64,000 bases of DNA from Pseudonocardia sp. ICBG1293 (GTDB lineage: Bacteria > Actinomycetota > Actinomycetes > Mycobacteriales > Pseudonocardiaceae): positions 434,001 to 498,000 of the forward strand of contig NZ_JAHLEL010000006.1 in the NCBI RefSeq assembly GCF_020131355.1, given 5' to 3'. The notes below the pieces were generated by a model. That model was not told where the DNA came from, made no database searches, and saw only the letters and a list, made by a program, of their open reading frames with translations. Position 1 is the first letter of the stretch; every line of letters begins with the position of its first letter. Below are positions 28,234 to 36,111 of this stretch, in pieces. Position numbers and translations under genes: made by a program.

Positions 28234-29213
28234 GAGGTCGCGCGGATTGGTCACAGCTTGGCCGCGGTCGAGTGTCTGGGGGCGAGGGCGGGTACGGGCC
28301 TGCCGATCATGAAGTTATCTACGCTTCGTGATCGTCTGGAGGCCGCGTGCCCACCCTGCCATCATGGCTGACCGAGCCGTTGTGGGACCAGTTCACCGCG
28401 CTGCTGCCTCATCGAGACGAGTTCGATCCCACCCATCCGCTGGGCTGCCATCGCCGCCGGATCGCGGATCGGATCGTGTTCGACAAGCTCCTGCAGGTAC
28501 TGCGGTTCGGCTGCTCGTATGAGGGCATCGCTGACAGCACCTGCTCGGCGACCACCATCCGCGATCGTCGTGACGAGTGGATCAGGCTCGGGGTCTTCGC
28601 CCAGCTGCGTCGGATCGTCCTGGACGCCTACGACCGCATCGTCGGTCTGCTGCTGCACGACATCGCCGTCGATGGCGCCATCACCAAGGCCCCCGGCGGC
28701 GGCGAGGTCGCCGGTCCGTCGCCGGTGGACCGGCGCAAACAGGGTATGAAACGTTCGGTGCTCGTCGAGGGATACGGCATCCCGCTGGGCCGAGTCCTGG
28801 CCGGAGCCAACCGGCACGACTCCCCGCTACTGGGCCCCACCCTCGACCGCCTCGATGCTCTCGGCCCGCTGCCCGACGACATCACCGTGCACCTCGACGC
28901 CGGCTATGACTCCGGCAAGACCCGCGACACGCTGGCCGAACGAGGCCTGCACGGCGAGATCGCGCACAAGGGTGAGAAAGCGCCGATCCAGGCCACCCGC
29001 CGCTGGCACGTCGAGCGGACCAACGCTTGGCACAACAGCTTCAACCGGCTGCAGCGCTGCTACGAACGACGAGAAATCGTCGTCGACGCGTTCTTCGACC
29101 TCGCCGACACGATCGTCACACTCCGTAGCTTGATTCGGCAGGCCTGGACCACACACCGCTGGAACGCCCGACCTGCACGACGTCCATGATCACCAACCAA
29201 TCCGCGCGACCTC
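28234..29213 (+). mobile_element. IS-2, copy b: 980-bp IS5-family element
   Basis: Second identical copy of the 980-bp element with the same 18-bp perfect ends, flanked by TTA on both sides. It forms the right edge of the array; its right TTA is followed by chromosomal sequence of the PHA locus. Direct orientation to copy a permits recombination that would delete 3847 bp. Confidence 0.92.
28347..29189 (+). CDS. IS5-family transposase of IS-2b
   Basis: Identical 280-residue DDE transposase to the one at 24500, with D in IAVDGAITK, D in HLDAGYDSG and E in WHVERTNAW. The complete identity of the two copies points to recent transposition or recombinational duplication. Confidence 0.93.
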   Translation: MPTLPSWLTEPLWDQFTALLPHRDEFDPTHPLGCHRRRIADRIVFDKLLQVLRFGCSYEGIADSTCSATTIRDRRDEWIRLGVFAQLRRIVLDAYDRIVGLLLHDIAVDGAITKAPGGGEVAGPSPVDRRKQGMKRSVLVEGYGIPLGRVLAGANRHDSPLLGPTLDRLDALGPLPDDITVHLDAGYDSGKTRDTLAERGLHGEIAHKGEKAPIQATRRWHVERTNAWHNSFNRLQRCYERREIVVDAFFDLADTIVTLRSLIRQAWTTHRWNARPARRP

Positions 29214-29243
29214 TTAGTGAACGGCCCGGTCGGGCCGCGCCGG

Positions 29244-30602
29244 TCAGGGTGCCGGCACCCGCGGGGTGTCCCAGGGGTCGGACACCGCGCGGACGCTGCT
29301 GCGCCGCCGCGAGGCCTTGCCGGCTCCGGTGTCCTTCTTCGCCGGCACCGAGTGGCCGTACACGGTCTCCATCAGCACCGGCCAGTCGTGACGCAGTGCG
29401 TCGCGGCCCATGAACAGCCCCAGGTGTCCCGCGGTCGCCGTCCGGTAGGTGACGTCCTTGGCCGGGGTCCCCACCTTCTCCGCCGCGGCGAACAGCTGCG
29501 GGGCCGGGGTGATGTGGTCCGACGAGCCCGCGAGCAGCAGCAGCGGGCAGTCGATCGCGCCCATGTCCACGGCCCGGCCGTCGACGGTGAGCGTGCCCTT
29601 GATCAGCCGGTTCTTCCAGAACAGGTTCTCCACCAGCCACAGGTAGAACGCGCCGGGGATGTCCTGGGTGTACTTGAACCAGTCCTCGAACACCCGGTAG
29701 CGCTCGACGTGGGTGGGGTCGTCGATGTTCTCCAGCAGCTGCAGCTGGCGCGAGATCTCCGACTGCGGCTGGATCGAGATGAAGTTCGACAGCACCGCCG
29801 AGCCCGGCATGTTGCCCCCGCCCGCGGCGACCAGCGCCTTGTACGGCGCCATCCCCATCGTTCCCGCCATCAGCCGGGTGGAGGCGGCGATGACCGACTC
29901 GCCGGCGTGGAAGTCGATCGGCGCCCCGGCCAGCGTCAGGGTGTTCACCCGGTCCGGGTGCAGGGCGGCGTAGATCGTCGCGAGCCAGCCGCCCTGGCAG
30001 TCGCCCACCAGGTTGGCCTTCCCGCCCATCCGCCGGATGGACCGGTCGATCACCTGCAGGTAGTCGGTGATCGTCACGTTCTTCGTCGCCGTGGTCGCGG
30101 GCCGCCAGTCCAGCGCGTAGACCTTCGTCAGCCCGGACGCGCGGATCATGGCGATCTGGCTCTGCTGCGGCGAGTAGTCCACGACGGTCGAGGAGTGCCC
30201 GGCCTGGGGCGGCAGCACCAGGGTGGGGACGACGTCGTCGTCACGGTGCTCGGCGGCGGTGAAGTCGCGCAGCGACGCGAACGGGGTCGACAGCACGACC
30301 TCGTTGGCCAGGTGCCAGGTCGGCTCCCGGCGGTCGGCCATCGCGGAGATCCACAGCAGGCCGCGCCGGGCGGCGTCCCCGGGCCGGGCGATCCGCTGGA
30401 CGGCGTCGATCCAGTAGGCGCCGGTGGCCCGGCCGACCTCGGCCACCACCTTGGTCAGGTTCCGGGTGTTGTACGACACGAGGTACCGGAGCGGGTCCGG
30501 CCGGTCGTCGCTCCCGGCGGCCGCGGCCACGGGAGTGTCGGGAAGGGCACGCGGTCCGTGCTCCCTGGCGGGTGCGGACCGTCGGGTGGTAGCCGTGCTC
30601 AT
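29244..30602 (-). CDS. PhaC-like alpha/beta-hydrolase (PHA synthase/DUF3141 superfamily)
   Basis: A 452-residue alpha/beta-hydrolase related to polyhydroxyalkanoate synthases. The nucleophile elbow is LVGDCQGGW with Cys at about residue 202, the GxCxGG form of synthases; AGSSDHITPA holds the Asp and TATAGHLGLFMG the His, so the triad is complete. VYALDWRPATTATKNVTITDYLQVIDRSIR resembles the DYL segment of PhaC. It is shorter than class I synthases, lacks the long N-terminal domain, and may be a synthase-like, depolymerase-like or acyl-transfer enzyme. It is divergent from phaC across 261 bases holding a shared regulatory dyad. The gene ends 28 bases from the IS array. Confidence 0.75.
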   Translation of the reverse strand: MSTATTRRSAPAREHGPRALPDTPVAAAAGSDDRPDPLRYLVSYNTRNLTKVVAEVGRATGAYWIDAVQRIARPGDAARRGLLWISAMADRREPTWHLANEVVLSTPFASLRDFTAAEHRDDDVVPTLVLPPQAGHSSTVVDYSPQQSQIAMIRASGLTKVYALDWRPATTATKNVTITDYLQVIDRSIRRMGGKANLVGDCQGGWLATIYAALHPDRVNTLTLAGAPIDFHAGESVIAASTRLMAGTMGMAPYKALVAAGGGNMPGSAVLSNFISIQPQSEISRQLQLLENIDDPTHVERYRVFEDWFKYTQDIPGAFYLWLVENLFWKNRLIKGTLTVDGRAVDMGAIDCPLLLLAGSSDHITPAPQLFAAAEKVGTPAKDVTYRTATAGHLGLFMGRDALRHDWPVLMETVYGHSVPAKKDTGAGKASRRRSSVRAVSDPWDTPRVPAP

Positions 30603-30666
30603 GGGCCTCTCCCATCAACTCTGATGACCGGGGGCTATCCGGGTTACCGAACGGTAAAACGCGATC

Positions 30667-30720
30667 GGTATGCCAAGCAAGCGCTGGCCTACTCCGGAGT
30701 AGTGCTTGCTTCGCTTAGCG
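30667..30720. promoter_or_regulatory. Dyad and TGCTTG motifs between the divergent PHA genes
   Basis: The 261-base gap 30603-30863 contains the inverted arms AAGCAAGC (30675-30682) and GCTTGCTT (30704-30711), enclosing the perfect palindrome CTACTCCGGAGTAG (30689-30702). On the minus strand TGCTTGGCATACC (30679-30667) matches 11 of 13 bases of TGCTTGACATACT in the phaP promoter. On the plus strand TGCTTG-N5-CTTA-N-CG (30703-30720) matches the same phaP region. A common regulator binding all three PHA promoters, such as the XRE protein at 32874, is an inference. Confidence 0.5.
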
Positions 30721-30863
30721 CAGGTGAGAGGCCTTACAGGAATCCGGGGCTGCCTACCGGTGAGTACGCGGTCACCATGTGTCCATCCCGTTGCGCATCC
30801 CGACATCCGGGGAGCGCGGGAACCAGGCACGGAGACCGGACCGGCCGTCAGGAGTGACGAACA

Positions 30864-32654
30864 GTGACCACGCAGCCCGTATCCCAGCCCGCGTCCGAGA
30901 ACGGCAGCGCCGCCGCGTCGAACCAGGCCGCGGAGGTGCTGCGACGGCAGGCGGCCGGTCTCGTCCGGGACCTGCGCGAGCTCGCCAGCCCCGAGGGGCT
31001 GGCCGCGAAGGTCGACCCGGTCGGCTTCGGCGGGGCGCTCGGCGAGGCCGCCCGCTCGCTCGTCACCCGGCCCGGCGCGGTGCTGCGCACCGGCCTCGGC
31101 TTCGGCGTCGACTCGGCCAAGGCCGTGTCCGCCGCCGCCGCGCGCGCCGTCGGGGGCACGACCACCGGGCCGGCGTCGCTGCCGGAGAAGGACAAGCGCT
31201 ACGCCGACCCGGCCTGGGAGGGCAACGCCTGGTACTACCTGGCGCGCCAGGAGCACGCGCTGCTCGCCGACCGGCTCACCGAGCTGTCGCAGGCCGCCGC
31301 CGTCTCGCCGACGGCGCGCCGCAAGCTGGACTGGCTGGTCGGGCAGATCGTGGAGGCGCTGGCCCCGTCGAACGCGATCGTGACCAACCCGGCCTGGCCG
31401 AAGAAGATCGTCGAGACCGGTGGGCTGAACATCGTGCGCGGCGCGCGCAACCTGCTGCGCGACGCCGTCCAGAACCAGGGGATGCCCCGCCAGGTCACCC
31501 CCGGCGCCTTCCAGGTGGGCAAGGACCTGGCGGTCACCCCGGGCCACGTGGTCTTCCGCAACCGGCTGATCGAGCTCATCCAGTACGAGCCGCAGACCGA
31601 GAAGGTCCACGAGATCCCGCTGCTCATGAGCCCGCCGTGGATCAACAAGTACTACATCATGGATCTCGCGCCGCAGAAGTCGCTGGTGGAGTGGGCGGTG
31701 CAGCACGGCCACACCGTGTTCATGATCAGCTACCGGAACCCGGACTCCTCGCTGGCCGACGTGACGATGAGCGACTACCTGCAGGAGGGCCCGGTGACGG
31801 CCCTGGAGGTCGTCCGCGAGATCACCGGGCGGGAGAAGGTCAACGTCGCCGGGCTCTGCCTGGGGGGCGCGCTGTCCGCGGCGATGACGGCCTGGCTGGA
31901 GGCCAAGGGCGACCAGCGCGTCCACTCGCTGACCCTGATGAACACCCTGCTGGACTACTCCGGTCCCGGCCAGCTCGGCGTGTTCACCGACGAGAAGACG
32001 GTCGACCGCCTCGAGCGGAGCATGCGCAAGGACGGGTATCTGCCCGCCACCAGCATGAAGACCACCTTCGACCTGCTGCGTGCCACCGACCTGGTGTGGA
32101 ACTACGTCGTCAACGACTGGATGCTCGGCGAGGACCCGAAGCCGTTCGACATGCTGACCTGGAACTCCGACTCCACCCGCATGTCGGCCGCGATGCAGAC
32201 CGAGTACCTGCGCACGCTGTACCTGGAGAACCGGTTCGCCGAGGGCAAGCTGGAGCTCGCGGGCGAGCGGCTCGACGTGGCCGACATCCGGCCCGACAGC
32301 TACATCGTCACCGCCGAGTCCGACCACATCGCCCCCTGGAAGTCGGTCTACACCGGCGCGTCCAAGCTCGGCGGCACCGTGCGCTTCGTGCTGTCCAACT
32401 CCGGTCACATCGCCGGCGTGGTGAACCCGCCCTCGCCGAAGTCGCGGCACTGGTTCTCCGAGAGCGACGCCCTCCCGGCCCGGGCCGAGGACTGGCGCGA
32501 CGACGCCACCGAGCGCAAGGCCTCCTGGTGGGAGGACTGGACGCCGTGGATCGCCGAGCGCGGGGGCAAGCAGGTCGCGGCGCCCCGCACGATCGGGTCG
32601 GACGCGCACCCGCCGCTGGAGCCCGCACCCGGTCGTTACGTGCTGCGGGGCTGA
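30864..32654 (+). CDS. phaC: Class I poly(3-hydroxyalkanoate) synthase
   Basis: A 596-residue PHA synthase that polymerises hydroxyacyl-CoA on the granule surface. The N-terminal domain (residues about 1-190) includes the PHA-synthase N signature FAD-like KRYADPAWEGNAWYYLARQEHALLADRL. The alpha/beta-hydrolase core has the catalytic Cys332 in VAGLCLGGA, the Asp in TAESDHIAPW and the His in SNSGHIAGVVNPP. The C terminus ends with HPPLEPAPGRYVLRG, typical of class I enzymes. It starts at GTG. Downstream on the same strand lie an XRE regulator and the phasin gene, a normal PHA cluster. Confidence 0.95.
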   Translation: MTTQPVSQPASENGSAAASNQAAEVLRRQAAGLVRDLRELASPEGLAAKVDPVGFGGALGEAARSLVTRPGAVLRTGLGFGVDSAKAVSAAAARAVGGTTTGPASLPEKDKRYADPAWEGNAWYYLARQEHALLADRLTELSQAAAVSPTARRKLDWLVGQIVEALAPSNAIVTNPAWPKKIVETGGLNIVRGARNLLRDAVQNQGMPRQVTPGAFQVGKDLAVTPGHVVFRNRLIELIQYEPQTEKVHEIPLLMSPPWINKYYIMDLAPQKSLVEWAVQHGHTVFMISYRNPDSSLADVTMSDYLQEGPVTALEVVREITGREKVNVAGLCLGGALSAAMTAWLEAKGDQRVHSLTLMNTLLDYSGPGQLGVFTDEKTVDRLERSMRKDGYLPATSMKTTFDLLRATDLVWNYVVNDWMLGEDPKPFDMLTWNSDSTRMSAAMQTEYLRTLYLENRFAEGKLELAGERLDVADIRPDSYIVTAESDHIAPWKSVYTGASKLGGTVRFVLSNSGHIAGVVNPPSPKSRHWFSESDALPARAEDWRDDATERKASWWEDWTPWIAERGGKQVAAPRTIGSDAHPPLEPAPGRYVLRG

Positions 32655-32713
32655 TCCGCCGCCTCGACCGGCCGCCACCCCGGGCGATCATCGCTGGTCG
32701 TCCGAGGTGCCTC

Positions 32714-32756
32714 GTGTCCGGTGTGGATGGTCGGGACACACGTCCATCGTGGACAC
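32714..32756 (+). terminator. Imperfect dyad after phaC
   Basis: Within the 219-base gap after phaC, GTGTCC (32714) pairs with GGACAC (32751-32756), and inside it GATGG pairs with CCATC. It may be a weak terminator for phaC or a regulatory site for the XRE gene that starts at 32874. Confidence 0.3.
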
Positions 32757-32873
32757 GGCATCGGATGCGTGCGCAACCGCCGCGCGGCGGGGAGAATGCG
32801 GCGCCATGGACCGCGTACGTTCTGTGCCCGCGCGCCGCCGGCCGCCGCGTGGGTTCCCCCGGGCGGGTAGGCC

Positions 32874-33368
32874 GTGAGCCGGGCGGGGGAGACTCGCACG
32901 CACGGTGGGCGACGGGCGGCCGACGCCGGCGAGGAGCTGCGCGACAGCGGCCGTCGTGCCGCCGAGGAGGCCTGGAGCGCGCAGGTGAACGCGCTGGGCG
33001 GGTTCATCCGGGCGCAGCGGCAGATGGCCAAGCTCTCGCTGCGCGAGATGGCGGCGATGACCAAGGTGTCCAACGCCTACCTCAGCCAGGTCGAGCGCGG
33101 CCTGCACCAGCCGTCGCTGAAGGTGCTGCGCTCGATCGCGGACGCGCTGCACCTCAACACCGACCAGATGCTCAGCCGCGCCGGCTGGTCGGTCGGCGAC
33201 CCGGAGGCCTCCGCCGAGGCCGCGCCCGCCGAGGAGGCCGCGCCCGCGGCGGGTGCCGGAGTGCCGCCGCCGGGGGTCGAGGCGGCGATCCAGGCGGACG
33301 GGCGGCTGTCCGCCGAGCAGAAGGCGGCCCTGCTCGGCGTGTACCGGAGCTTCCTCAACCGGGACTGA
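32874..33368 (+). CDS. XRE-family HTH regulator of the PHA cluster
   Basis: A 164-residue cytosolic regulator with a single XRE/Cro HTH at about residues 40-100: GGFIRAQRQMAKLSLREMAAMTKVSNAYLSQVERGLHQPSLKVLRSIADAL. The N-terminal 35 residues are charged and helical; an Ala/Glu/Pro-rich linker leads to a C-terminal helix (LSAEQKAALLGVYRSFLNRD) that may contact a partner. It lies between phaC and phaP, 108 bases before the phasin, and is the natural candidate for controlling granule genes, comparable in role to PhaR though of another family (inference). Start is GTG. Confidence 0.85.
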   Translation: MSRAGETRTHGGRRAADAGEELRDSGRRAAEEAWSAQVNALGGFIRAQRQMAKLSLREMAAMTKVSNAYLSQVERGLHQPSLKVLRSIADALHLNTDQMLSRAGWSVGDPEASAEAAPAEEAAPAAGAGVPPPGVEAAIQADGRLSAEQKAALLGVYRSFLNRD

Positions 33369-33375
33369 CCAGCAC

Positions 33376-33418
33376 TGCTTGACATACTTAACGGGCATGC
33401 GTAGTTTCTCTGGCATGC
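33376..33418 (+). promoter_or_regulatory. phaP promoter (TTGACA-N17-TAGTTT) with operator candidates
   Basis: A near-consensus sigma-70 promoter: TTGACA (33379-33384), 17 bases, TAGTTT (33402-33407), about 65 bases before the phasin ATG. The -35 is embedded in TGCTTGACATAC, the motif also seen in the phaC/phaC-like intergenic region. Two direct copies of GGCATGC (33394-33400 and 33412-33418), 18 bases apart, bracket the -10 box. Such placement suits repression of phasin when no granule is present. Confidence 0.7.
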
Positions 33419-33476
33419 CGGGACGGTCCTGCGCGTCCCGGCCACGCCGAGCACCGTCCCCGGGAGGGAAGAACCG

Positions 33477-33836
33477 ATGACCGCCTCCACCGAGCAGTTC
33501 GTCGACATCGCCAAGCGCGGCCAGGACCTGGTCACCGAGTCCGTCCGCGGCTGGACCGAGGCCGCGAGCGGTCTGGCCCGCCAGTTCGGTGCCGGCGACC
33601 GCCCGCAGCTGCCCGACGCGGGCGCCGCCGTCGAGCGCGTCTTCGACTTCTACGAGCAGGTGCTGGGTCACCAGCGCGAGTTCGCCCGCACCGTCGTCAG
33701 CGCCGGGACCTCGGTCCTCGACCAGGACACCGAGCAGGCCACCCAGGCCGCCGAGGCCGTGACCGAGCACGCCGGGCGCAGCACCGGGGACGCCGCGGAG
33801 AAGACCGCGCGGGCCACCCGCAGCGCGGCGAAGTGA
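33477..33836 (+). CDS. phaP: Phasin, PHA granule-associated protein
   Basis: A 119-residue amphipathic helical protein without membrane segment. The regular heptad-like pattern (FVDIAKRGQDLVTESVRGWTEAASGL, VERVFDFYEQVLGHQREFARTVVSAG) and an Ala/Thr-rich C-terminal tail ending in ATRSAAK are phasin traits. Phasins coat PHA granules and control their number and size. It has its own strong promoter and a strong terminator, which fits its role as an abundant granule protein. The ATG is preceded by GGGAGGGAA. Confidence 0.88.
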   Translation: MTASTEQFVDIAKRGQDLVTESVRGWTEAASGLARQFGAGDRPQLPDAGAAVERVFDFYEQVLGHQREFARTVVSAGTSVLDQDTEQATQAAEAVTEHAGRSTGDAAEKTARATRSAAK

Positions 33837-33861
33837 CCCGGCCGACGACTCGCTGAACGAC

Positions 33862-33901
33862 GCGACGGCCCCGCCCGGCCACACCCGGGCGGGGCCGTCG
33901 C
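33862..33901 (+). terminator. Strong hairpin after phaP
   Basis: A perfect stem of about 17 bp, core GACGGCCCCGCCCGG (33864-33878) and its inverse (33885-33899), with a 6-base loop, 25 bases after the phasin stop. There is no T tract. It insulates phaP from the patatin gene. Confidence 0.8.
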
Positions 33902-33954
33902 CGTGTGACGGGGCGGGGGTGTCCCTACCGGCGGGTCGGGGCGAGGCTGGCGGC

Positions 33955-35280
33955 ATGAGCCCCCGCACCCGGCCCCGACGGATCGCCATCGCGCTGCAGG
34001 GCGGGGGCAGCCACACCGCCTTCACCGCGGGCGTGCTCGCCCGGCTGCTGCGCTCACCGGCCCTCGGCGCCGCCGACGACCCCGTCGAGCTGGTCGCGGT
34101 CTCCGGCACCTCCGGCGGCGCGATCTGCGCGCTGGTGGCGTGGGACCGGCTGCGCGAGGGGCAGACCGCCGACCGGCGCGAGGCAGCGGCCGCCGCGCTG
34201 GAGGCGTTCTGGGCCGACAACGCCGCCCGCGGCCCGCTGGAGCGCCTGGCCAACCTCGGCCTGGTCGCCGCGGGCGCGCTGCAGGGCCTCGGGCTCGTCC
34301 CGGCGGGCACCCCCTATCTGGTGCCCCGGCCGATCGACGGCACCCGCCAGTTCCGCGACCTGGTCGCCCGGCACGTGCGGTTCGGGCCGGACGGCGCCGT
34401 CGCCCCGGACCCCGACCCGGCCCGGCCGCTGCTGCTGCTCGGTGCCGTCGACGTGCTGACCGGTGGGTTCCGCGCCTTCTCCAGCCGCACCGACCCGATC
34501 ACCGCCGACACCGTGCTGGCGTCGGCGGCCGTCCCGACCCTGTTCCGGGCCGTCCACACCGGCGGCGGCGTGTACTGGGACGGGCTGTTCTCGCAGAACC
34601 CGCCCACCCGGGACCTGCTCGACACCGACCCCGACGAGCTGTGGGTCGTCCAGATCAACCCGTCGCGGATCGACCGCGAGCCACGCACCCCGGTCGAGAT
34701 CGCCGACCGGCGCAACGCCCTGGCCGGCAACCTCTCGCTGCACCAGGAGCTCGGGTTCGTCGAGACGATCGACCGGCTGCTGGCCGACGGCACCCTCGGC
34801 CCGGACTCGGGCTACCGGCAGGTGACCGTGCGGGTGCTGGAGATGCCCGCGAGCACGATCCGGTCCCGGCTGCTCGGGTCGGCATCGAAGATCGACCGCG
34901 ACGTGGCCTTCCTGGAGCACCTGCAGCGCCGCGGCGCGGTGCAGGCCGAGCGCTTCCTCGGCGCACTCGCCCTCGAACGCGCCGTACGCGACCGCGACCC
35001 CGTCGCGCTGGCCGCCGCCGTCACCCCGGACGCGGTGCTGACCTCGACCGCCCCGTTCCGGGAGCGCGACCCCGCCGGGGTGCCCCTGCTCGCGCACGTC
35101 GACGCGCTGCTCGACGGCGAGGTCACCGTCGACGCCACCCGCAAGCAGGTCGCGGCCGAGACCGCCCGGTGGGCCGTGCGCGTGCACCGCGACGCCGGCA
35201 CCGCCGACGGGATCGCCGAGGCCGACCTCGACGACGCGGGCCTGGTGACGGCGTTGCGGCTGGGCCCGCCGTCGCCCTGA
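33955..35280 (+). CDS. Patatin-like phospholipase with C-terminal NTF2-like domain
   Basis: A 441-residue protein. The N-terminal patatin domain has the oxyanion loop ALQGGGSHTAF, the nucleophile elbow VSGTSGG (GxSxG) and the catalytic Asp in VYWDGLFSQNPP, so it should be an active Ser-Asp lipid acyl hydrolase. From about residue 345 on, the sequence (LERAVRDRDPVALAAAVTPDAVLTSTAPF to WAVRVHRD) has the look of a SnoaL/NTF2-like alpha-beta cone. The fusion is unusual. It lies directly after phaP but behind a terminator; a role in lipid or polymer turnover is possible but not shown. Confidence 0.85.
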   Translation: MSPRTRPRRIAIALQGGGSHTAFTAGVLARLLRSPALGAADDPVELVAVSGTSGGAICALVAWDRLREGQTADRREAAAAALEAFWADNAARGPLERLANLGLVAAGALQGLGLVPAGTPYLVPRPIDGTRQFRDLVARHVRFGPDGAVAPDPDPARPLLLLGAVDVLTGGFRAFSSRTDPITADTVLASAAVPTLFRAVHTGGGVYWDGLFSQNPPTRDLLDTDPDELWVVQINPSRIDREPRTPVEIADRRNALAGNLSLHQELGFVETIDRLLADGTLGPDSGYRQVTVRVLEMPASTIRSRLLGSASKIDRDVAFLEHLQRRGAVQAERFLGALALERAVRDRDPVALAAAVTPDAVLTSTAPFRERDPAGVPLLAHVDALLDGEVTVDATRKQVAAETARWAVRVHRDAGTADGIAEADLDDAGLVTALRLGPPSP

Positions 35281-35285
35281 CCCGG

Positions 35286-35576
35286 TCAGAACGGGATCAG
35301 CGGCACCACGACGACCCTGGCCAGCAGCACGACCACGAACACGATCAGCACCGAGAGGTCCAGCCCGACCGCACCCATCCGCACCGGCTGCACCCGGCGG
35401 CGGAGCGGGGCGACGACCGGTTCGGTGAGGCCGTGGGTGATCCGGCGGGCGGTGTCGAGCACGGCGCCGCCCCGCCCGGACCCGAGCACCTCGATCCAGT
35501 CCACGACCACCCGGGCGATCAGGACGAGCTGGAACAGCCCCAGCAACCAGGACAGCAGAGACGCGACCATGCCCAC
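35286..35576 (-). CDS. YggT family membrane protein
   Basis: A 96-residue protein with two hydrophobic segments (LLSWLLGLFQLVLIARVVVDW and LDLSVLIVFVVVLLARVVV) separated by the family loop GLTEPVVAPLRRRVQP, the YggT signature. YggT proteins are linked to osmotic tolerance and, in many Gram-positive bacteria, to the division gene region; here it stands apart from division genes. Its stop is 6 bases from the stop of the patatin gene on the other strand. Start could also be the ATG two codons later. Confidence 0.88.
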   Translation of the reverse strand: MGMVASLLSWLLGLFQLVLIARVVVDWIEVLGSGRGGAVLDTARRITHGLTEPVVAPLRRRVQPVRMGAVGLDLSVLIVFVVVLLARVVVVPLIPF

Positions 35577-35640
35577 ATCGTCCCCTTTCCGGCTGAGAGT
35601 CCGGTGAGAGAACGCTGTGACGCGGTGACGAGACCGGCGC

Positions 35641-36111
35641 TCACACCTCGACCAGCACCGTGAACGGTCCGTCGTTGACCGACTCCACGGCCATCCGCGC
35701 CCCGAACTCGCCGGTCTCCACGGTCGCGCCGCGCCCGCGCAGCGCGGCCACGACGGCGTCGACGACCGGCTCGGCGTCCTGCGGGCGCGCGGCCGCCGAC
35801 CACGACGGGCGACGCCCCTTGCGGGTCTCGCCGTACAGCGTGAACTGGCTGACGACCAGCAGCGGGGAACCGGTGTCGGCGCAGGAGGTCTCGGTCCCGC
35901 CGGGCCCGGACAGGATCCGCAGCTCGTGCAGCTTGCGGGCCATCGTCGAGACCGTGCGGTCGGTCGTCGCCGGGTCGGCGACGTCGTCGACGTGCACCCC
36001 GAGCAGCACGAGCAGGCCGGGACCGATCGCCCCGCGGACCCGCAGCGGATCCCCCTCGGGCGACTCGACCGTCACCGACGCCCGCCGCACCCGGGCGGCG
36101 ACGGCCCTCAT
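35641..36111 (-). CDS. dtd: D-aminoacyl-tRNA deacylase
   Basis: A 156-residue Dtd, which hydrolyses D-aminoacyl-tRNA and Gly-tRNA(Ala) and so proofreads chirality. The two cross-subunit motifs are SQFTLYGETRKGRRPSW (SQFTL) and the C-terminal VNDGPFTVLVEV (NxGP form as NDGP). MRAVAARVRRASVTVE is the usual N terminus. Its ATG overlaps the stop of the upstream methyltransferase gene as ATGA, so the genes are translationally coupled. Length is normal. Confidence 0.95.
   Translation of the reverse strand: MRAVAARVRRASVTVESPEGDPLRVRGAIGPGLLVLLGVHVDDVADPATTDRTVSTMARKLHELRILSGPGGTETSCADTGSPLLVVSQFTLYGETRKGRRPSWSAAARPQDAEPVVDAVVAALRGRGATVETGEFGARMAVESVNDGPFTVLVEV

Larger units (their letters stand above)
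22778..29216. mobile_element. Tip-to-tip array of five IS elements and two MITEs
   Basis: Seven elements stand end to end, each separated only by a TNA trinucleotide: IS-1 (22781-24383), IS-2a (24387-25366), an IS4-like element (25370-26974), MITE copy 1 (26978-27098), IS-3 (27102-28106), MITE copy 2 (28110-28230) and IS-2b (28234-29213). The outer flanks are both TTA (22778-22780 and 29214-29216), so removing the array would restore a single TTA between sigB and the PHA locus. Six of the seven elements start GAG (or end CTC), so each junction reads CTC-TNA-GAG or nearly so, which is probably the preferred target. Confidence 0.85.

Noticed and set aside
22778-29216. Possible defence island or composite transposon with cargo
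   Set aside because: Apart from the pRiA4b ORF-3-like gene every ORF is a transposase; no resistance, toxin-antitoxin or restriction genes are present.
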